The notes beneath the pieces were generated by a model. The model did no database searches, was not told the origin of the DNA, and was given only the letters and a program-made list of their open reading frames with translations. From Notospermus geniculatus (Eukaryota > Nemertea > Pilidiophora > Heteronemertea > Lineidae): a stretch of DNA of 64,000 bases. The stretch covers positions 308,301-372,300 of the forward strand of contig NMRB01000121.1 of NCBI GenBank assembly GCA_002633025.1, written 5' to 3'. This document shows positions 1 through 11,100 of the stretch, piece by piece (the stretch's first letter is position 1; every line of letters starts with the position of its first letter). The translations under genes and the position numbers were made by a program.

Positions 1-232
1 AGAATCGTGTAAGAATTGTACGAATAAGGTACCGACTCACTTACGAATAGTCGTACTTGATTCGTAAATACATTCGAGACATTCCTGCCTGTTTTCGGCG
101 TGGGTCCATGATGCCCCACTTTCACTGACGCTACGAATGTCCCGAATCAGAAAGTTGTCCGCTTCGTAGATAATTCTCAAACGTTTCTTGCAGTTCTTAA
201 ATGATTCTTGGTTGATTCCTAAAACATTCCTA
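1..232. repeat. fragment of a dispersed repeat
   Basis: No gene is visible. The sequence is rich in ATTCGTA/ACGAAT words. Positions about 119-184 (CTGACGCTACGAATGTCCCG and following) recur in inverted orientation at about 25076-25147, where the same block interrupts a duplicated GON exon. I read it as the edge of a dispersed element that runs into the N gap. Confidence 0.5.
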
Positions 233-768
233 NNNNNNNNNNNNNNNNNNNNNNNNNNNNNNNNNNNNNNNNNNNNNNNNNNNNNNNNNNNNNNNNNNNN
301 NNNNNNNNNNNNNNNNNNNNNNNNNNNNNNNNNNNNNNNNNNNNNNNNNNNNNNNNNNNNNNNNNNNNNNNNNNNNNNNNNNNNNNNNNNNNNNNNNNNN
401 NNNNNNNNNNNNNNNNNNNNNNNNNNNNNNNNNNNNNNNNNNNNNNNNNNNNNNNNNNNNNNNNNNNNNNNNNNNNNNNNNNNNNNNNNNNNNNNNNNNN
501 NNNNNNNNNNNNNNNNNNNNNNNNNNNNNNNNNNNNNNNNNNNNNNNNNNNNNNNNNNNNNNNNNNNNNNNNNNNNNNNNNNNNNNNNNNNNNNNNNNNN
601 NNNNNNNNNNNNNNNNNNNNNNNNNNNNNNNNNNNNNNNNNNNNNNNNNNNNNNNNNNNNNNNNNNNNNNNNNNNNNNNNNNNNNNNNNNNNNNNNNNNN
701 NNNNNNNNNNNNNNNNNNNNNNNNNNNNNNNNNNNNNNNNNNNNNNNNNNNNNNNNNNNNNNNNNNNN
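233..768. other. assembly gap (536 N)
   Basis: A run of N. The missing GON exons 3 and 4 of the minus-strand gene at 1124-2091 could lie here, because in the second copy they sit about 300-750 bp beyond exon 2. Confidence 0.99.
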
Positions 769-771
769 GGG

Positions 772-1030
772 ATGTTTTGCATTGGCAAGATGAAACATGC
801 AGCTAAAAATTTGAACATCATCAAACATGTTCAGGTTTGTTGGGAAAACAGTCCACACGATCATACATTTTGTCATGAACATCATCACACAAATTTGAAC
901 ATCATCATACATGTTGGTTGCTGTTCAAGTTTGTTGGGAAAACAGCCTACACAATCAAATATCTGTCCATGAACATCATCACACAAATGTTTGATGATGT
1001 TTTGAACAAATGTATGATCGTGTAGACAGG
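772..1030. repeat. minisatellite-like block
   Basis: Imperfect repeats of about 65-130 bp built from AACATCATCACACAAAT, TTTGTTGGGAAAACAG and ACATGTT segments, in direct and inverted arrangement. It lies where intron 2 of the PAN-GON gene would be and has no counterpart at 26357-26650, so it is copy-specific. Confidence 0.55.
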
Positions 1031-1123
1031 CCTTTATACATGTAGGTTTACACCCTTTTATACGTGTGGTGTCGAGAGACACGATTGAACGACATCTGGT
1101 ATCAAATCCAGAGGACAACCTAC

Positions 1124-2091
1124 CTTCATGTTGAGTCGGATCTTTGTGAACACGGTCCCACCTCGGCCCGACCAAGAACTACCGCCAGGAACGAAGTTCT
1201 TATTCAGGGACGCTGCTGCTGATGCTGGAGGGAGGTTGATAAACTCCTTGTACCCATTTGGAATGGATGCTTCATTTTTACAGTAGAGTTCGACTGGTAT
1301 CGTTTTTGGTGTCCCGGGGTACAGCATGTAGTTCCCGTCTGGTAGTGTAGTCATGCTCTTTTCGAGTTTGTATTCCGCACAGCACCGTGGCTTTTTACCT
1401 GCAAGTGCGAAGTCAGTCAGCAGCACTTATTCAAATTTAATGTCTGTGAACCCGCTGACGGCACAGGTACAAATTCATGTCTGCGAGATCGGAAACCATC
1501 CGTTGTGAGTCGTGTCTCCGACATAAATCTGCGACACGCAAAGATGAAGTTAGAAGAAGCACATTGGGCCGTATTCAAAAAGGGTGTACACGCTTCCACC
1601 ATCGATGGCGTCTAAATCTTAAGCACCCTTTTTGAATACGGCAAATTGGCTTTACATCGCTGAGACGAAACTCTCTATGGACGAATTGGAGCCAGTTAGA
1701 GGCTGAATGGTGATCAACAGAGAGACTACAAGGTACCGGACTTACCATCATTCCTGGGTCTTGATGAATAGTATAGGTTTCCATCCCTCTTCGCGATGGA
1801 CGATGCATTTGAGATGCAGGGGTCGAATTCTTCGGCAGATAACTGACACCTCCCGACGTTTTCCTGGTAGTTGAATGATTTGCAAGTGGCGCGTCCAATG
1901 CACGCATAGCCACAGTCCAAGTCCGTCATGTCCGGTTTCATGAAATCGTCAAGGTAGGGTCCCGCAAAATATGAATTCGTAAATTGACGGTAGAAATACT
2001 CTGCTCGGGCCTTGACCGCGGCAGGAAAGCACAGAATGGATAAAATAAAATAAAACGAACAAAATAGTCTTCGAATCATTTTTGTATACAT
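1124..2091 (-). CDS. PAN/apple + GON domain secreted protein, partial (exons 1-2)
   Basis: Exon 1 is 1746-2091: ATG, hydrophobic signal peptide (RRLFCSFYFILSILCFPA), then a PAN/apple module with the pattern C-x3-C-x5-C-x10-C around residues 50-85. Exon 2 is 1124-1398 and opens the GON domain (PRCCAEYKLEK, then DGNYMLYPG, ELYC and TKIRLNMK). The donor after GATG and the acceptor before GTAAAAAGCC keep phase (346 + 275 nt, 207 codons). Exons 3-4, which finish the GON fold in the copy at 25893-27733, are missing here: the sequence becomes a minisatellite and then the N gap. Exon 2 has one extra Lys codon compared with the other copy. GON domains are known from the C-terminus of GON-1/ADAMTS9/ADAMTS20; pairing one with a PAN domain and no protease points to an extracellular binding protein (inference). 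Confidence 0.75.
1571..1641. repeat. short inverted repeat in PAN-GON intron 1
   Basis: CCGTATTCAAAAAGGGTG and CACCCTTTTTGAATACGG flank a short centre, giving a 71-bp palindromic element. Only the left arm is seen at the same place in the second copy (near 27108-27121). Confidence 0.6.
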
Positions 2092-3528
2092 TGTTCAGCA
2101 TTCACTCACTGAATCAAATTTAGTTTTCGTCAAAGGAATGCTTCACCTGGATTTTTTTATGTATCCCGGAAAAGACGTCAAATCAAAGTCATTTTCTTAC
2201 AAAATCGAACAAATATCCCTCTACAACAATTTTTGTCAATTATGACTTTAAAAAGACGTGTTTTAATCGATTAAATTATCCCGAATTTTAGCACCTCCAG
2301 ACGACAGACACATCTGACCTTGTGCGGAAACGACTGTCATATCCAGTGTGCTCACGGACTGACACTGCATATTGGCATACCGTTATCTCTTTTCGTGGAC
2401 AAAAAGTTCGGTATTGACACGATGTGGATCTCAGAATGACATGGGCTGCAGTCCTTGAAAACGCTTGTCGCTACTTGAAAACGCAGTAAATTTTTAATGG
2501 GGTAATTTCATCAAATGAAAGCTCAGTGTAATACGAAATAATGCAGGCCTACATGTACAGGCTAGTTAGGGCCAGCTTTAAAGTGAGGGGAAGCAAACGT
2601 GTAGTCGTCAGCAATCACTCTTCGAGCCCGTCACAACAAAACATCCGTTGATGTCCGCTCGATCAATCTATCACAGAGCCTGGGCTCAGTCCTTGGGAGA
2701 GACTGCCACATTACTAATGACGTGGCGCCCATGAACTTGAATGACACTCAAACAATGCCAAAACCCCTGTCTAGTGCGATGTCACTACTCGGGAGAGGAG
2801 TTCACATGTACGTGAACATTCCAGATCACCCCAACGTACATGTAGGCCCACTTGAATGGTAAATCCATTATTCTAGCACTGACTTGACACCTCTCAAGTG
2901 CGATGTCATTCGCGGTACGTACCCCACACTTCGGGGACTGATTAGTAACGACACACTTACACCTTACACAACATGCCTCAAAAGCCATTCCATCGTTGTA
3001 ATTCCACAGCCTGATCTTACCAGCACGCCGACAAGTACCGGTACACACACTAGAACATTCCAAATTCATGAAATTTCTAAGTACATGTAGATAAAAGCTT
3101 TTTGAAGAGGTTGGGATGAACAAGTGGATTCTGAAGCCAGTGGAGTCCACTGGTTTCAGGACATTCGCCGGGTTCGCTTGCAGCCGCGGAAATACCACAA
3201 CATGTAATTAATGATAAGAAGAATTCACATATGTATACTTGATATGGCGGTTATTTATTGTCATCACATACAGTAACATGATGTCATTATGTGGCACAAA
3301 AGTTCGTCACTTGCGAAACACGCCTAAACAATTCAGAGAATCGGTTTCTTTATGCACGTCGTCCCACAGATTGGCCTCAGGTCCGCGTTGTTGTTGTGTC
3401 ATGTATCTTTCTGGATAGAACTATTCGCCCACAGGTGAGTTGTGATGAGGCTAGGTACATGTAATATATCATTTAATCGAAATTCCCAACGTATTCTTAC
3501 CAATAGAGGTGTAAAATATGCTGCATCA
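2092..3528. promoter_or_regulatory. 5' flank of the PAN-GON gene (no coding exon seen)
   Basis: This non-coding flank lies upstream of the minus-strand ATG. By eye it is the same as 27734-29170 and is recognisably related to 21987-23090 upstream of the diverged first-exon copy. The 414-bp open frame at 2785-3198 is not conserved in the diverged flank (frame broken, stops), so I do not treat it as a gene. No TATA box was fixed with confidence. Confidence 0.45.
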
Positions 3529-3829
3529 CAGGGCCGTAGCTAGGTTTTTTTCGCTAGGGGGGCATTTTAAGCAAACGAGTTGCCCGGACATAGGCTTGGC
3601 CTTCGAGCGCCACAGGGGCCTGTTTTGCGGGGGGTCTGGGGGGCCTCCCGCAGAAAAATTTTGAAACTTAGAAGCTCTGAGATGCGATTTGAGGTCAATT
3701 TCCTTCACTCTGAGACACGAACAATTCTGATCTTTTATCCCATTTGATTTTGCTGAAAAAATTTTTTTTTTGAACAATTGGCCTGGGGGGGCATTTGCCC
3801 CCCCTGTCCCTATGCTAGCTACGGGCCTG
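3529..3829. mobile_element. MITE with CAG...CTG ends and 5-bp TSD (CATCA)
   Basis: The terminal inverted repeat is CAGGGCCGTAGCTAG / CTAGCTACGGGCCTG, flanked by CATCA at 3524-3528 and 3830-3834. The 301-bp interior is G/C-rich with GGGGGG and CCCCCC tracts and no long open frame. The CAG end and 5-bp duplication are compatible with hAT5-type non-autonomous elements. The same insertion is present at 29171-29471. Confidence 0.75.
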
Positions 3830-3834
3830 CATCA

Positions 3835-4266
3835 GAATGCCTCCCGTATGCATGAGCACGCTTTATTTTTCGCCGGGCGGACACCCATTCAATCCAAATA
3901 CCCCACATCCTCTTCCAACCAATACAGGTGCTAAGGCGGTGACAGTCCGGTGCGTACACAACGCGTCAGGAAAGCGTTCAACCAATCAGGGTGGCGGTAA
4001 CACAGACCGAAACACCTACCGAAGAATCTGATTGGCGGAACTACTGCACGACGCGTCGCGTACGCGCCAGTTTCTCACCGGCTTTACAACTGCATGAAAA
4101 TGCCTCCCGGCCCGTATGCATGCAAGCGCCCGCTTTATTGTTTGGCGGACCTTGGAGGAATTACACTTGACAACGTATGATTCCTCTCCAAGGGCGGACA
4201 CTCAAAATCCATTGTGTTTCACAGGTCGGCGCTAGGCGGCGTTATGGACGCACCAACCTGTGTCCG
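3835..4266. other. GC-richer segment with CCAAT boxes and a partial direct repeat
   Basis: Contains CCAAT-type boxes (CAACCAATCAGG near 3979, ATTGGC near 4031) and a diverged direct repeat of ATGCCTCCCG...GCATG...CGCTTTATT (3837-3880 against 4097-4140). No convincing open frame. It could be a promoter or a repeat; unresolved. It recurs unchanged by eye at 29477-29908. Confidence 0.35.
4151..4192. repeat. micro-palindrome CTTGGAGGAATT family
   Basis: CTTGGAGGAATT...ATTCCTCTCCAAG, about 42 bp, an imperfect hairpin. Related mini-hairpins lie at 6584-6619, 31069-31104 and 30043-30116. Confidence 0.6.
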
Positions 4267-4267
4267 N
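4267..4267. other. single-N contig junction
   Basis: One N separates a block that continues unbroken in the other copy (GTGTCCG then CACGAGCC at 29901-29915) from unrelated sequence. It looks like a placeholder between contigs of unknown spacing. Confidence 0.85.
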
Positions 4268-5198
4268 TTGCTTAATTAGCTGATTAACGAAAGATGAAAG
4301 CACATCGTTTACAATTCAGATGTGTAGAACAAGAGTATCAATTTCATAGAAATACATGAAATCGATGCTACCTTTTTGCTTGAAGAAAATATGAATTGTT
4401 TTCAGTCGCCATTTGCAGTGCGCTTCCTTATGGCTACCGCCCCCTTAAACAATCGTATGTTGACTGCGAACACAAACTTCCACAAATCCTTCATTTATCT
4501 CCATCGCAAATACGTAACTCTATACTGTACGTTGAAGCTTGTGGGTGAAAAGAAGAGGGAGCTGTATTCGAGATGATAGTGGTGACGTACGGTACATTTA
4601 TTACGAGACGTGGAATGGTAAACTATGGAGACAGAAGCTTGTAAATGAAATAAACATCGGGAAAACAGAAAATTCACGGACTTCTCTAAATTTTTTTTTG
4701 TGTCCAAAAACACCTTTCAAGACAGGAAACATAGGAAACGAGGGGGGACTTGCACATTTTTCACGGCCTTCTCTAAAAATTTTTTTTGTGTCCAAAAACA
4801 CCTTTCAAGACAGGAAACATAGGAAACGAGGGGGGACTTGCACATTTTGACGGACCTTATGGAAAGTTGCTGATCAATATCATCACTACCGTACATGGCA
4901 CCAAACGGCAGGAATTCAATTGTGCCAAAAGAAAAGCCCCATTTTCTTGAGTAACAGCTAGCCTTTTTGCATAACTGAACATTCAAATGGTACCGTCTTC
5001 CCAATGTATTTTCTACAATAAACATGTACAGAACAATGAGCCTAGCAGTTCGTGGAAGGAATGATAAAATCTTTTTAATAAATAATTTTAGACAGAGATT
5101 CCCCTCACAACAGGAATAGCCATCCCATTAATAGGGTATGGTCCAGTCTATTTGTAAATTTTACATAGCGACCATTTCTTGACCATGTACAGGTAATA
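4268..5198. other. 3' flank of SCYL2 copy 1, no gene
   Basis: No coding exon. Positions 4448-4682 reappear at 30521-30752, just before the single N at 30753, so they tie the end of region 2 to the downstream side of SCYL2. Contains the tandem repeat at 4676-4850 and A/T-rich sequence that may hold the SCYL2 polyadenylation region. Confidence 0.5.
4676..4850. repeat. two-copy tandem repeat, unit about 83-87 bp
   Basis: Two nearly identical units each carry TTTTTTTGTGTCCAAAAACA followed by CCTTTCAAGACAGGAAACAT and GAGGGGGGACTTGCACATTT. The other copy of this locus stops in an N exactly where this repeat begins (30752), so the repeat probably broke the assembly. Confidence 0.85.
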
Positions 5199-8100
5199 CT
5201 ATCCAAAGATATCAGCCAATTCAGACCCTGATGAGCTAGGGGCATGGTTCTGAGCATTGTTCATCATTCCACTATTCTGGTTCATGAACGGATTTGGTGT
5301 CCTTGTCATCCCTTGACTACCAATCGTTCCTTGGTTACCCATCATGCCTTGGTTACCCATCATGCCTTGATTACCCATCATGCCTTGATTACCCATCATT
5401 CTCGGTTGCCCCATCATGTTTCCAGAATTTCCCATCATTCCACCAATTCTTGGTTGCACCGCGGCCACAGGTGCTCGTTGCGTCGAAAGATCATTCAAAG
5501 AAGGCCGGTGCTGATTTGAAGACGTCACCAACAAGTTATCAAAAGCAGACAAGTCAATATTCTTATTCTGTGCTTTCTGTTGTCCTTGTCCCATGCTCAT
5601 AGCAGGTTGCTGTCCCATTCCCATATTCGGCTGGTTGAACCCTGACCCCATGCTTCCAAAGCCTGACTGGTTCATCCCTGATCCACCAGACATATTTGAC
5701 ATTCCCGAACCAAACATAGTGCTAGTTGGGGGCATGCTGTTGAATCCACCACCTTGGCCCATAGAATTGAAACCACTTCCAGGAGATGTCATTCCATATG
5801 TGTATGACCCAGATGTTGTTTTTGAGGAGGACATAAAGTTCGTATTTGTCAATGTCCCAGTCAGATTTTTAGGCTTGTTTGCCGGTTGAGTAGATTTGGC
5901 AGCTGCTGGGGTCAGTGGTTTTTGCTTTTTTAACCGTTCTTGTGTCTCTTGGTCTCTGGCAAGCTTTTGTTTTTCCTCCATCGTCAAGTTAACCTGAAAT
6001 GGAAGTGGAATTTATTACATCTGTCAGAATTGGCACCAGCATCGAACTGTGAAATGTTTTCAAATATGTGACCCGCGCCAGCAAAATGTGTCGAAATGCG
6101 CCGGAAAGAAGACTCAACATGACACAAGAGAACAACTCTCGAAATTATCAGAGTCAAATTTCACAATGCCCAGACAATACTGAAATCAACAATCCGTTGG
6201 TGTACCTTGGGTCTTCTTCTCTGCGCATTCCGACTCATTTTGCTGGCATGGGTCACATATGGTATCTTCCCATACAATTCAGACCTTTCCATGGACTGGT
6301 ACGCAAGGATTAACTTGCATTTTTATCATGTGTTTGCTTACCTTAGCAGGCTGAGCAGGTGTCTTGTTCTCCACGGCAGGTTTCGCTGGCGAGTTCTCAC
6401 CAGGTTTTTTTGTCTTGTTTGTGTTGTTGGCTCCTAACATCCCAGAAATGCCAAAACCGCTCATTAACTTCTCCATCTGAAATGTGGTCAAGATGAAAAT
6501 GCAACGTCAGCAGATTTCTCAACTGCAACACTGCATTGATACAACAGTGTGTATTCCTCTGGCAAAGCATGACATACCAGTACCTTGGAGGAATTTACTG
6601 ACAGTATAATTCCTCCAAGCCAGTACTAACTGAAATCTTTACATACATGTATCATTACCGGCGTCATAACCCTGTTGGTGCATGGGGTCCTTTTATACTT
6701 GCCCTGGCATAGACACTCAGGTACAAGGGACCACAGCTTTTAGTCCCTTCCGATGGACCCTCAATTAATATTTCACAATTTGTTTTTGTATATGCCTTCA
6801 CCCAAAGTCGAACTCGCGCCCACCCATGCCATTCCATTTCTTTATTATTAAGTATTTGCATTGTGAGTATTACCATTGTATCATTCTTGTTTGTGGAATC
6901 GTTGGTGTTGGCGACATCAGGAACAGGGTCAGGACCAAATTGTATTGTTCTGAAAAGTGAAAGACAAGAAGGTAATGATGTGCCCACATCACCAGAACAC
7001 TTGGGTGGTTAGGAGTTGGGTTACTTTCAAGATTCATAGATAGCATGAATAGATAGATGGCATGTATTAGGCATGAAACAAGGAACTAAAGGACAATACT
7101 ATGTCAATTCTTTGAATTCCACGATCACTTTACCATTTCACAGAACCACTTTCTTACTTTCAGATATCACAAATGTTTCATCTTGGCAGGTCATTTTTGT
7201 TAGGGTGCCAAACCAACATTTTTCTAGTCATTATTGATTAGGGGGATTCCATCTACCAGCAATGTCCTCCATGTACAATGGCATGAAGATTCATAACAAA
7301 GGTACCGGTCGGTAGACATTGTAGCTAGATGCAAACAACACATATCACCAGAGGTATAAGCAAATGCATCTTGACACATCAAGGCCTACGGTCACTTCGC
7401 CCTCCGACTAGAGCGAGAGTAGGAGTGATAGGAACACTTGTCAGGGCAAGATGAAGCAAATGCACACTGAATCAAAGTCCAGTGATGTAAATGTGAAAGG
7501 AAGGACTTAAAACAGTAAGTAAGACACATTTACGTGCTAACACACTTGTAAAATAGACACTACAGATAAAGAAAGTGAAATTTGCTAATTTAACTATGCA
7601 ACTATTTCTAGCTTTAGAACTAGTGCTTTAAAAATATCTAAAAGTGGTAAAGAAGGAGAACACCAGGCTGGTGTTGATTAATGTCTAAGACTAGAGAGTT
7701 AGCAGTTAATTCATGAAGAAAATGGTTACAATCATCTTTAGCAGGAACTAGATTGTGCCGAATTAATCAACTCAGTGACACTGAACTTTGTATTTTTTTT
7801 ACCTAATCAGTAATACTGTTACTACATGTATTACTAATACTACTACATACAGGCCCAATGAAGTTAAATGATAAACATGAACTACATTTAATATTAAAAG
7901 TGGGTGCAAGCAAAACAACAAATACGTTGCGAGTTACAGGAAAAGGTGGGACAGAGTGCAATTTGTACAGCTAGCACAGACAAATAAAAAACTCACTCAT
8001 CTCCAAAACCTAGATCAGGAAGGCTACAAAAGGACAGACAATTCATAGTGAATAATGACGTGAGAGATATGTATAATATAAGGGAGCACTCCTGCTCATT

Positions 8101-11100
8101 GCCAGTCTTCCTAACATCCTAACGGGGGAAACCTTTCCATTTTTACTCACCTTGTCAATTTGTTTGGAGCAGTTTATTTTCAGCCATTTTCAATGGCTAA
8201 AATAGCTCAAATACACGACTACATTTGATGCGATGTCTGCTCAAAAATGCGCAATCAGAAGGAAATGCAACATCATGAGTTGAGAGGAAAAATTTGGCTA
8301 GCGAGAAAGGACATGCGGAAATGAAGCGGCCAAAATATGATGGAATGCATGGGAAATCGTTCTGAAATTCGTTCAGAATCAGAAGTGAGAAAGCCATGAG
8401 CCAACTTCAATATTTACACTTCAGTGAAGAGCACATAAGGGACACACTCTGTGTGAGCTACTGTGAAACTAATGTATTAGGCGAGCCCTGCATACTACGA
8501 TCTATAAATACACACAGTACACCTGCACGGTCTATATTCCTGTCCGCAGTGAAGTAGCCTACGTCTGACTGCGAACAGGATTTTGCAGTACCTCACTCGG
8601 AGTGTGTACCTATGATACCTACGAATTTCACAACAACAGACATGCGAGACAGTGTTTTGATTCTAACATGCTTCGGTATTCAGAGTTTTTTCACTAAGAT
8701 TCATGCACTAGCAGTAAGTGTTCAGGGGAGCCCTGGGGCAGTATTGGATATTTCTCTGTAAAATGGGAAATGTTGTGTAATTTCATAAAGTGAAACTGAA
8801 AAGATTGGTCAAGACAAGGAGAAAACACCACAATTTACATGTCAAATATGGTCAAAACTGCAAATGTTCCCTCTCCAGAAGTTGATAGCACAAATGGTAA
8901 AGCAAGACATTCTATCAAGCAGGACGGGGTACATGTAAAGTTGAAGAAACCTTTAAACCTGATCAAAACTGGGTATTTTCTCAGCTCCAAAAGGAACATT
9001 TGAAAAAGTTTCCCAAAAGTAAACCAGTACTTTTAGAGTAAATTGGGGCACAGACATAGGGGATTTACAAAAGATAAAACACAATACTACACCTCCATCG
9101 GCTAAACAACGAAAGGAAAATTTATCAACTGTTTTACTGATTGAATGCATCACACGGAAATGAAGGGACCATTGAAGGATGATTTTCAAAACCACTCTTC
9201 GTGAGATTCAAAAAAGAACATGGGCGATTGTCATGCAACACAACTGAACACATCTTCTACAGTAATCTGACCAGTTCTGCACTCCAACGGTGAAAGGCAT
9301 TAGAAGTACATGTATGGTGAAAGGCACTTGAAGTAGAGAATAGTTCTATCATGTACATGCAGGTATGCTGTAATGCACATAGCTATCACTTCAAAATCAA
9401 TCATGCACCCACTCGTCACAAGCCGAGTGATTGCCTTCTACCAGTGGAGAGCTCAGTCACTGACAGGACATTCAGCTACCGGAGTAGAATCATGCCAATC
9501 TACTTTCAGAGTGAATATGCAGATTTATGTATTACAGCCAATCAGGCCACACAACAACTTACCCCTGGTCTCTGATTTCCATGATTGTACTACGCAATAA
9601 ATAACCGATGAATGAAGATGGACCTGTGGCCGTTTTATGAGAGTGTGATCATTTTATGAGGGTGTGATCATTTTATGAGGTGTGATCTTTTAGTATCATT
9701 TTGTTTCAAATTATTGCTAATGACGGTGATCATGAAATTGTAATGACTTCAACACAGCTTCGTGTAAATGATTATTAATTTGTGAATACTTCAAAATGAC
9801 TTTTCCATCCAGTCAAGGGGATTTGACACAGAAGTCGTAATTTGTAATATATTAGGGCTGTTTAGACGGCAGGCAAAAATCCACATGCGATCCGATCGAA
9901 TCCGAATATGGTTCAAAACTCTTGCGTGTATGTAAACGCTACCCAATGTATCCAATCGGGATTCAAAGTGGACCACTGATTTTGCTGGTCCCGAATCTGC
10001 ACACATTTTAAACTGAAATCACTGGACCACATATGACCAGATTAAAATTGCTCATCAAAACACAAATGAGACCCGAATCCGGATTCATCATACCTGCCCA
10101 CATGCGCATTGACGTGGTTTTTCTACTCCACTGACCAAACTCGCTGTGGAGAGTTCCACGAGGATAATTTTAAGTCGGAAAGCGACCAGATTAACATGCA
10201 TGTGTTTACGCTACCCAAAAACTTGGAACACATCCAGTCGAGAATGCGGGTCGATCAGATCAAATATGAATGTGTTTTTGGGGCTTGTAGCCCTATTGGG
10301 GTCTTATTTCAAGAAATACTCTTTAGGGGGTAATATGAACAACAATTATTTTCCCAATGAGTTCCCCTGATGCCAATGCAGAAAACAACAAAACTGTAAT
10401 CCTTTATTTCCAATTTTTCATTCTTACCTTTGATCTTGTTGCATTGAGCTGAGTTGTTCTAACTTGCCTCGGTGCTCTGACTCCACCTTACCAACCATTT
10501 CTTTTATCACAGTTATAAAAGCGACGAACTGTAAAGGTTTGAATAATTCGTCATCAAACTATTATCTGGACTCTTCAACAATGCCCCAGTGAAAATGATC
10601 AAAGGCAAGCTGCAAGATAGTGTTTTGAAAGGAATCTGACAAAGTGTCAGACACAGTTTGTTTTGTGCCTCTCAAAGTGTCAGACACAGTTTGTTTTGTG
10701 CCTCTCAAACAAGATTTGGAGACTGTCATTTATTGGATTGTTGAACAAAAATCCTGCGGATTGGACCCGCCAATGGGTCAGGCAGCAACAGGGGTGTGCC
10801 TGACAAACCACAGTTTGGTGCCTGCCAATGTCTCCTTGACAGGCCCCATAAATTGCAGCTTGAAGGGGGGGGCAAAGACACAAGGAGGCACAATGTCCGA
10901 GGCAATTTATGTACAGCAGTAGATAAGGACTGTCAGAATACTCACTTGCTTTAAATTGAGGTTGCTATCTATCGACAATGGAATGAGATATGGTAAAACT
11001 TTTAGGGCCAGTGTATCTTTGGTTATGCCAAGCTTCTTGTGGGAAAAGGCAACTTGATATATACCTGTATTGTGGGGGAAAATGAAGATATGTTATCAAG

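Noticed and set aside
2785-3198. 137-codon Cys-containing open frame on the minus strand (also 28427-28840)
   Set aside because: The diverged flank at about 22840-23090 has frame breaks and stops in the same place, so there is no sign of coding constraint; no family resemblance.
4495-4850. Overlapping open frames on both strands around the tandem repeat
   Set aside because: They arise from a two-copy tandem repeat and have no family resemblance.
5244-5889. Plus-strand open frames opposite SCYL2 exon 17
   Set aside because: Shadows of the repetitive Gly/Met/Asn-rich coding sequence on the other strand.
9857-10340. Possible further MITE in a SCYL2 intron (GTTTAGACGGCAGGC, GTAAACGCTACCCAA words)
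   Set aside because: Suggestive, with related sequence at 34087-34530, but I could not fix inverted ends or a target duplication.
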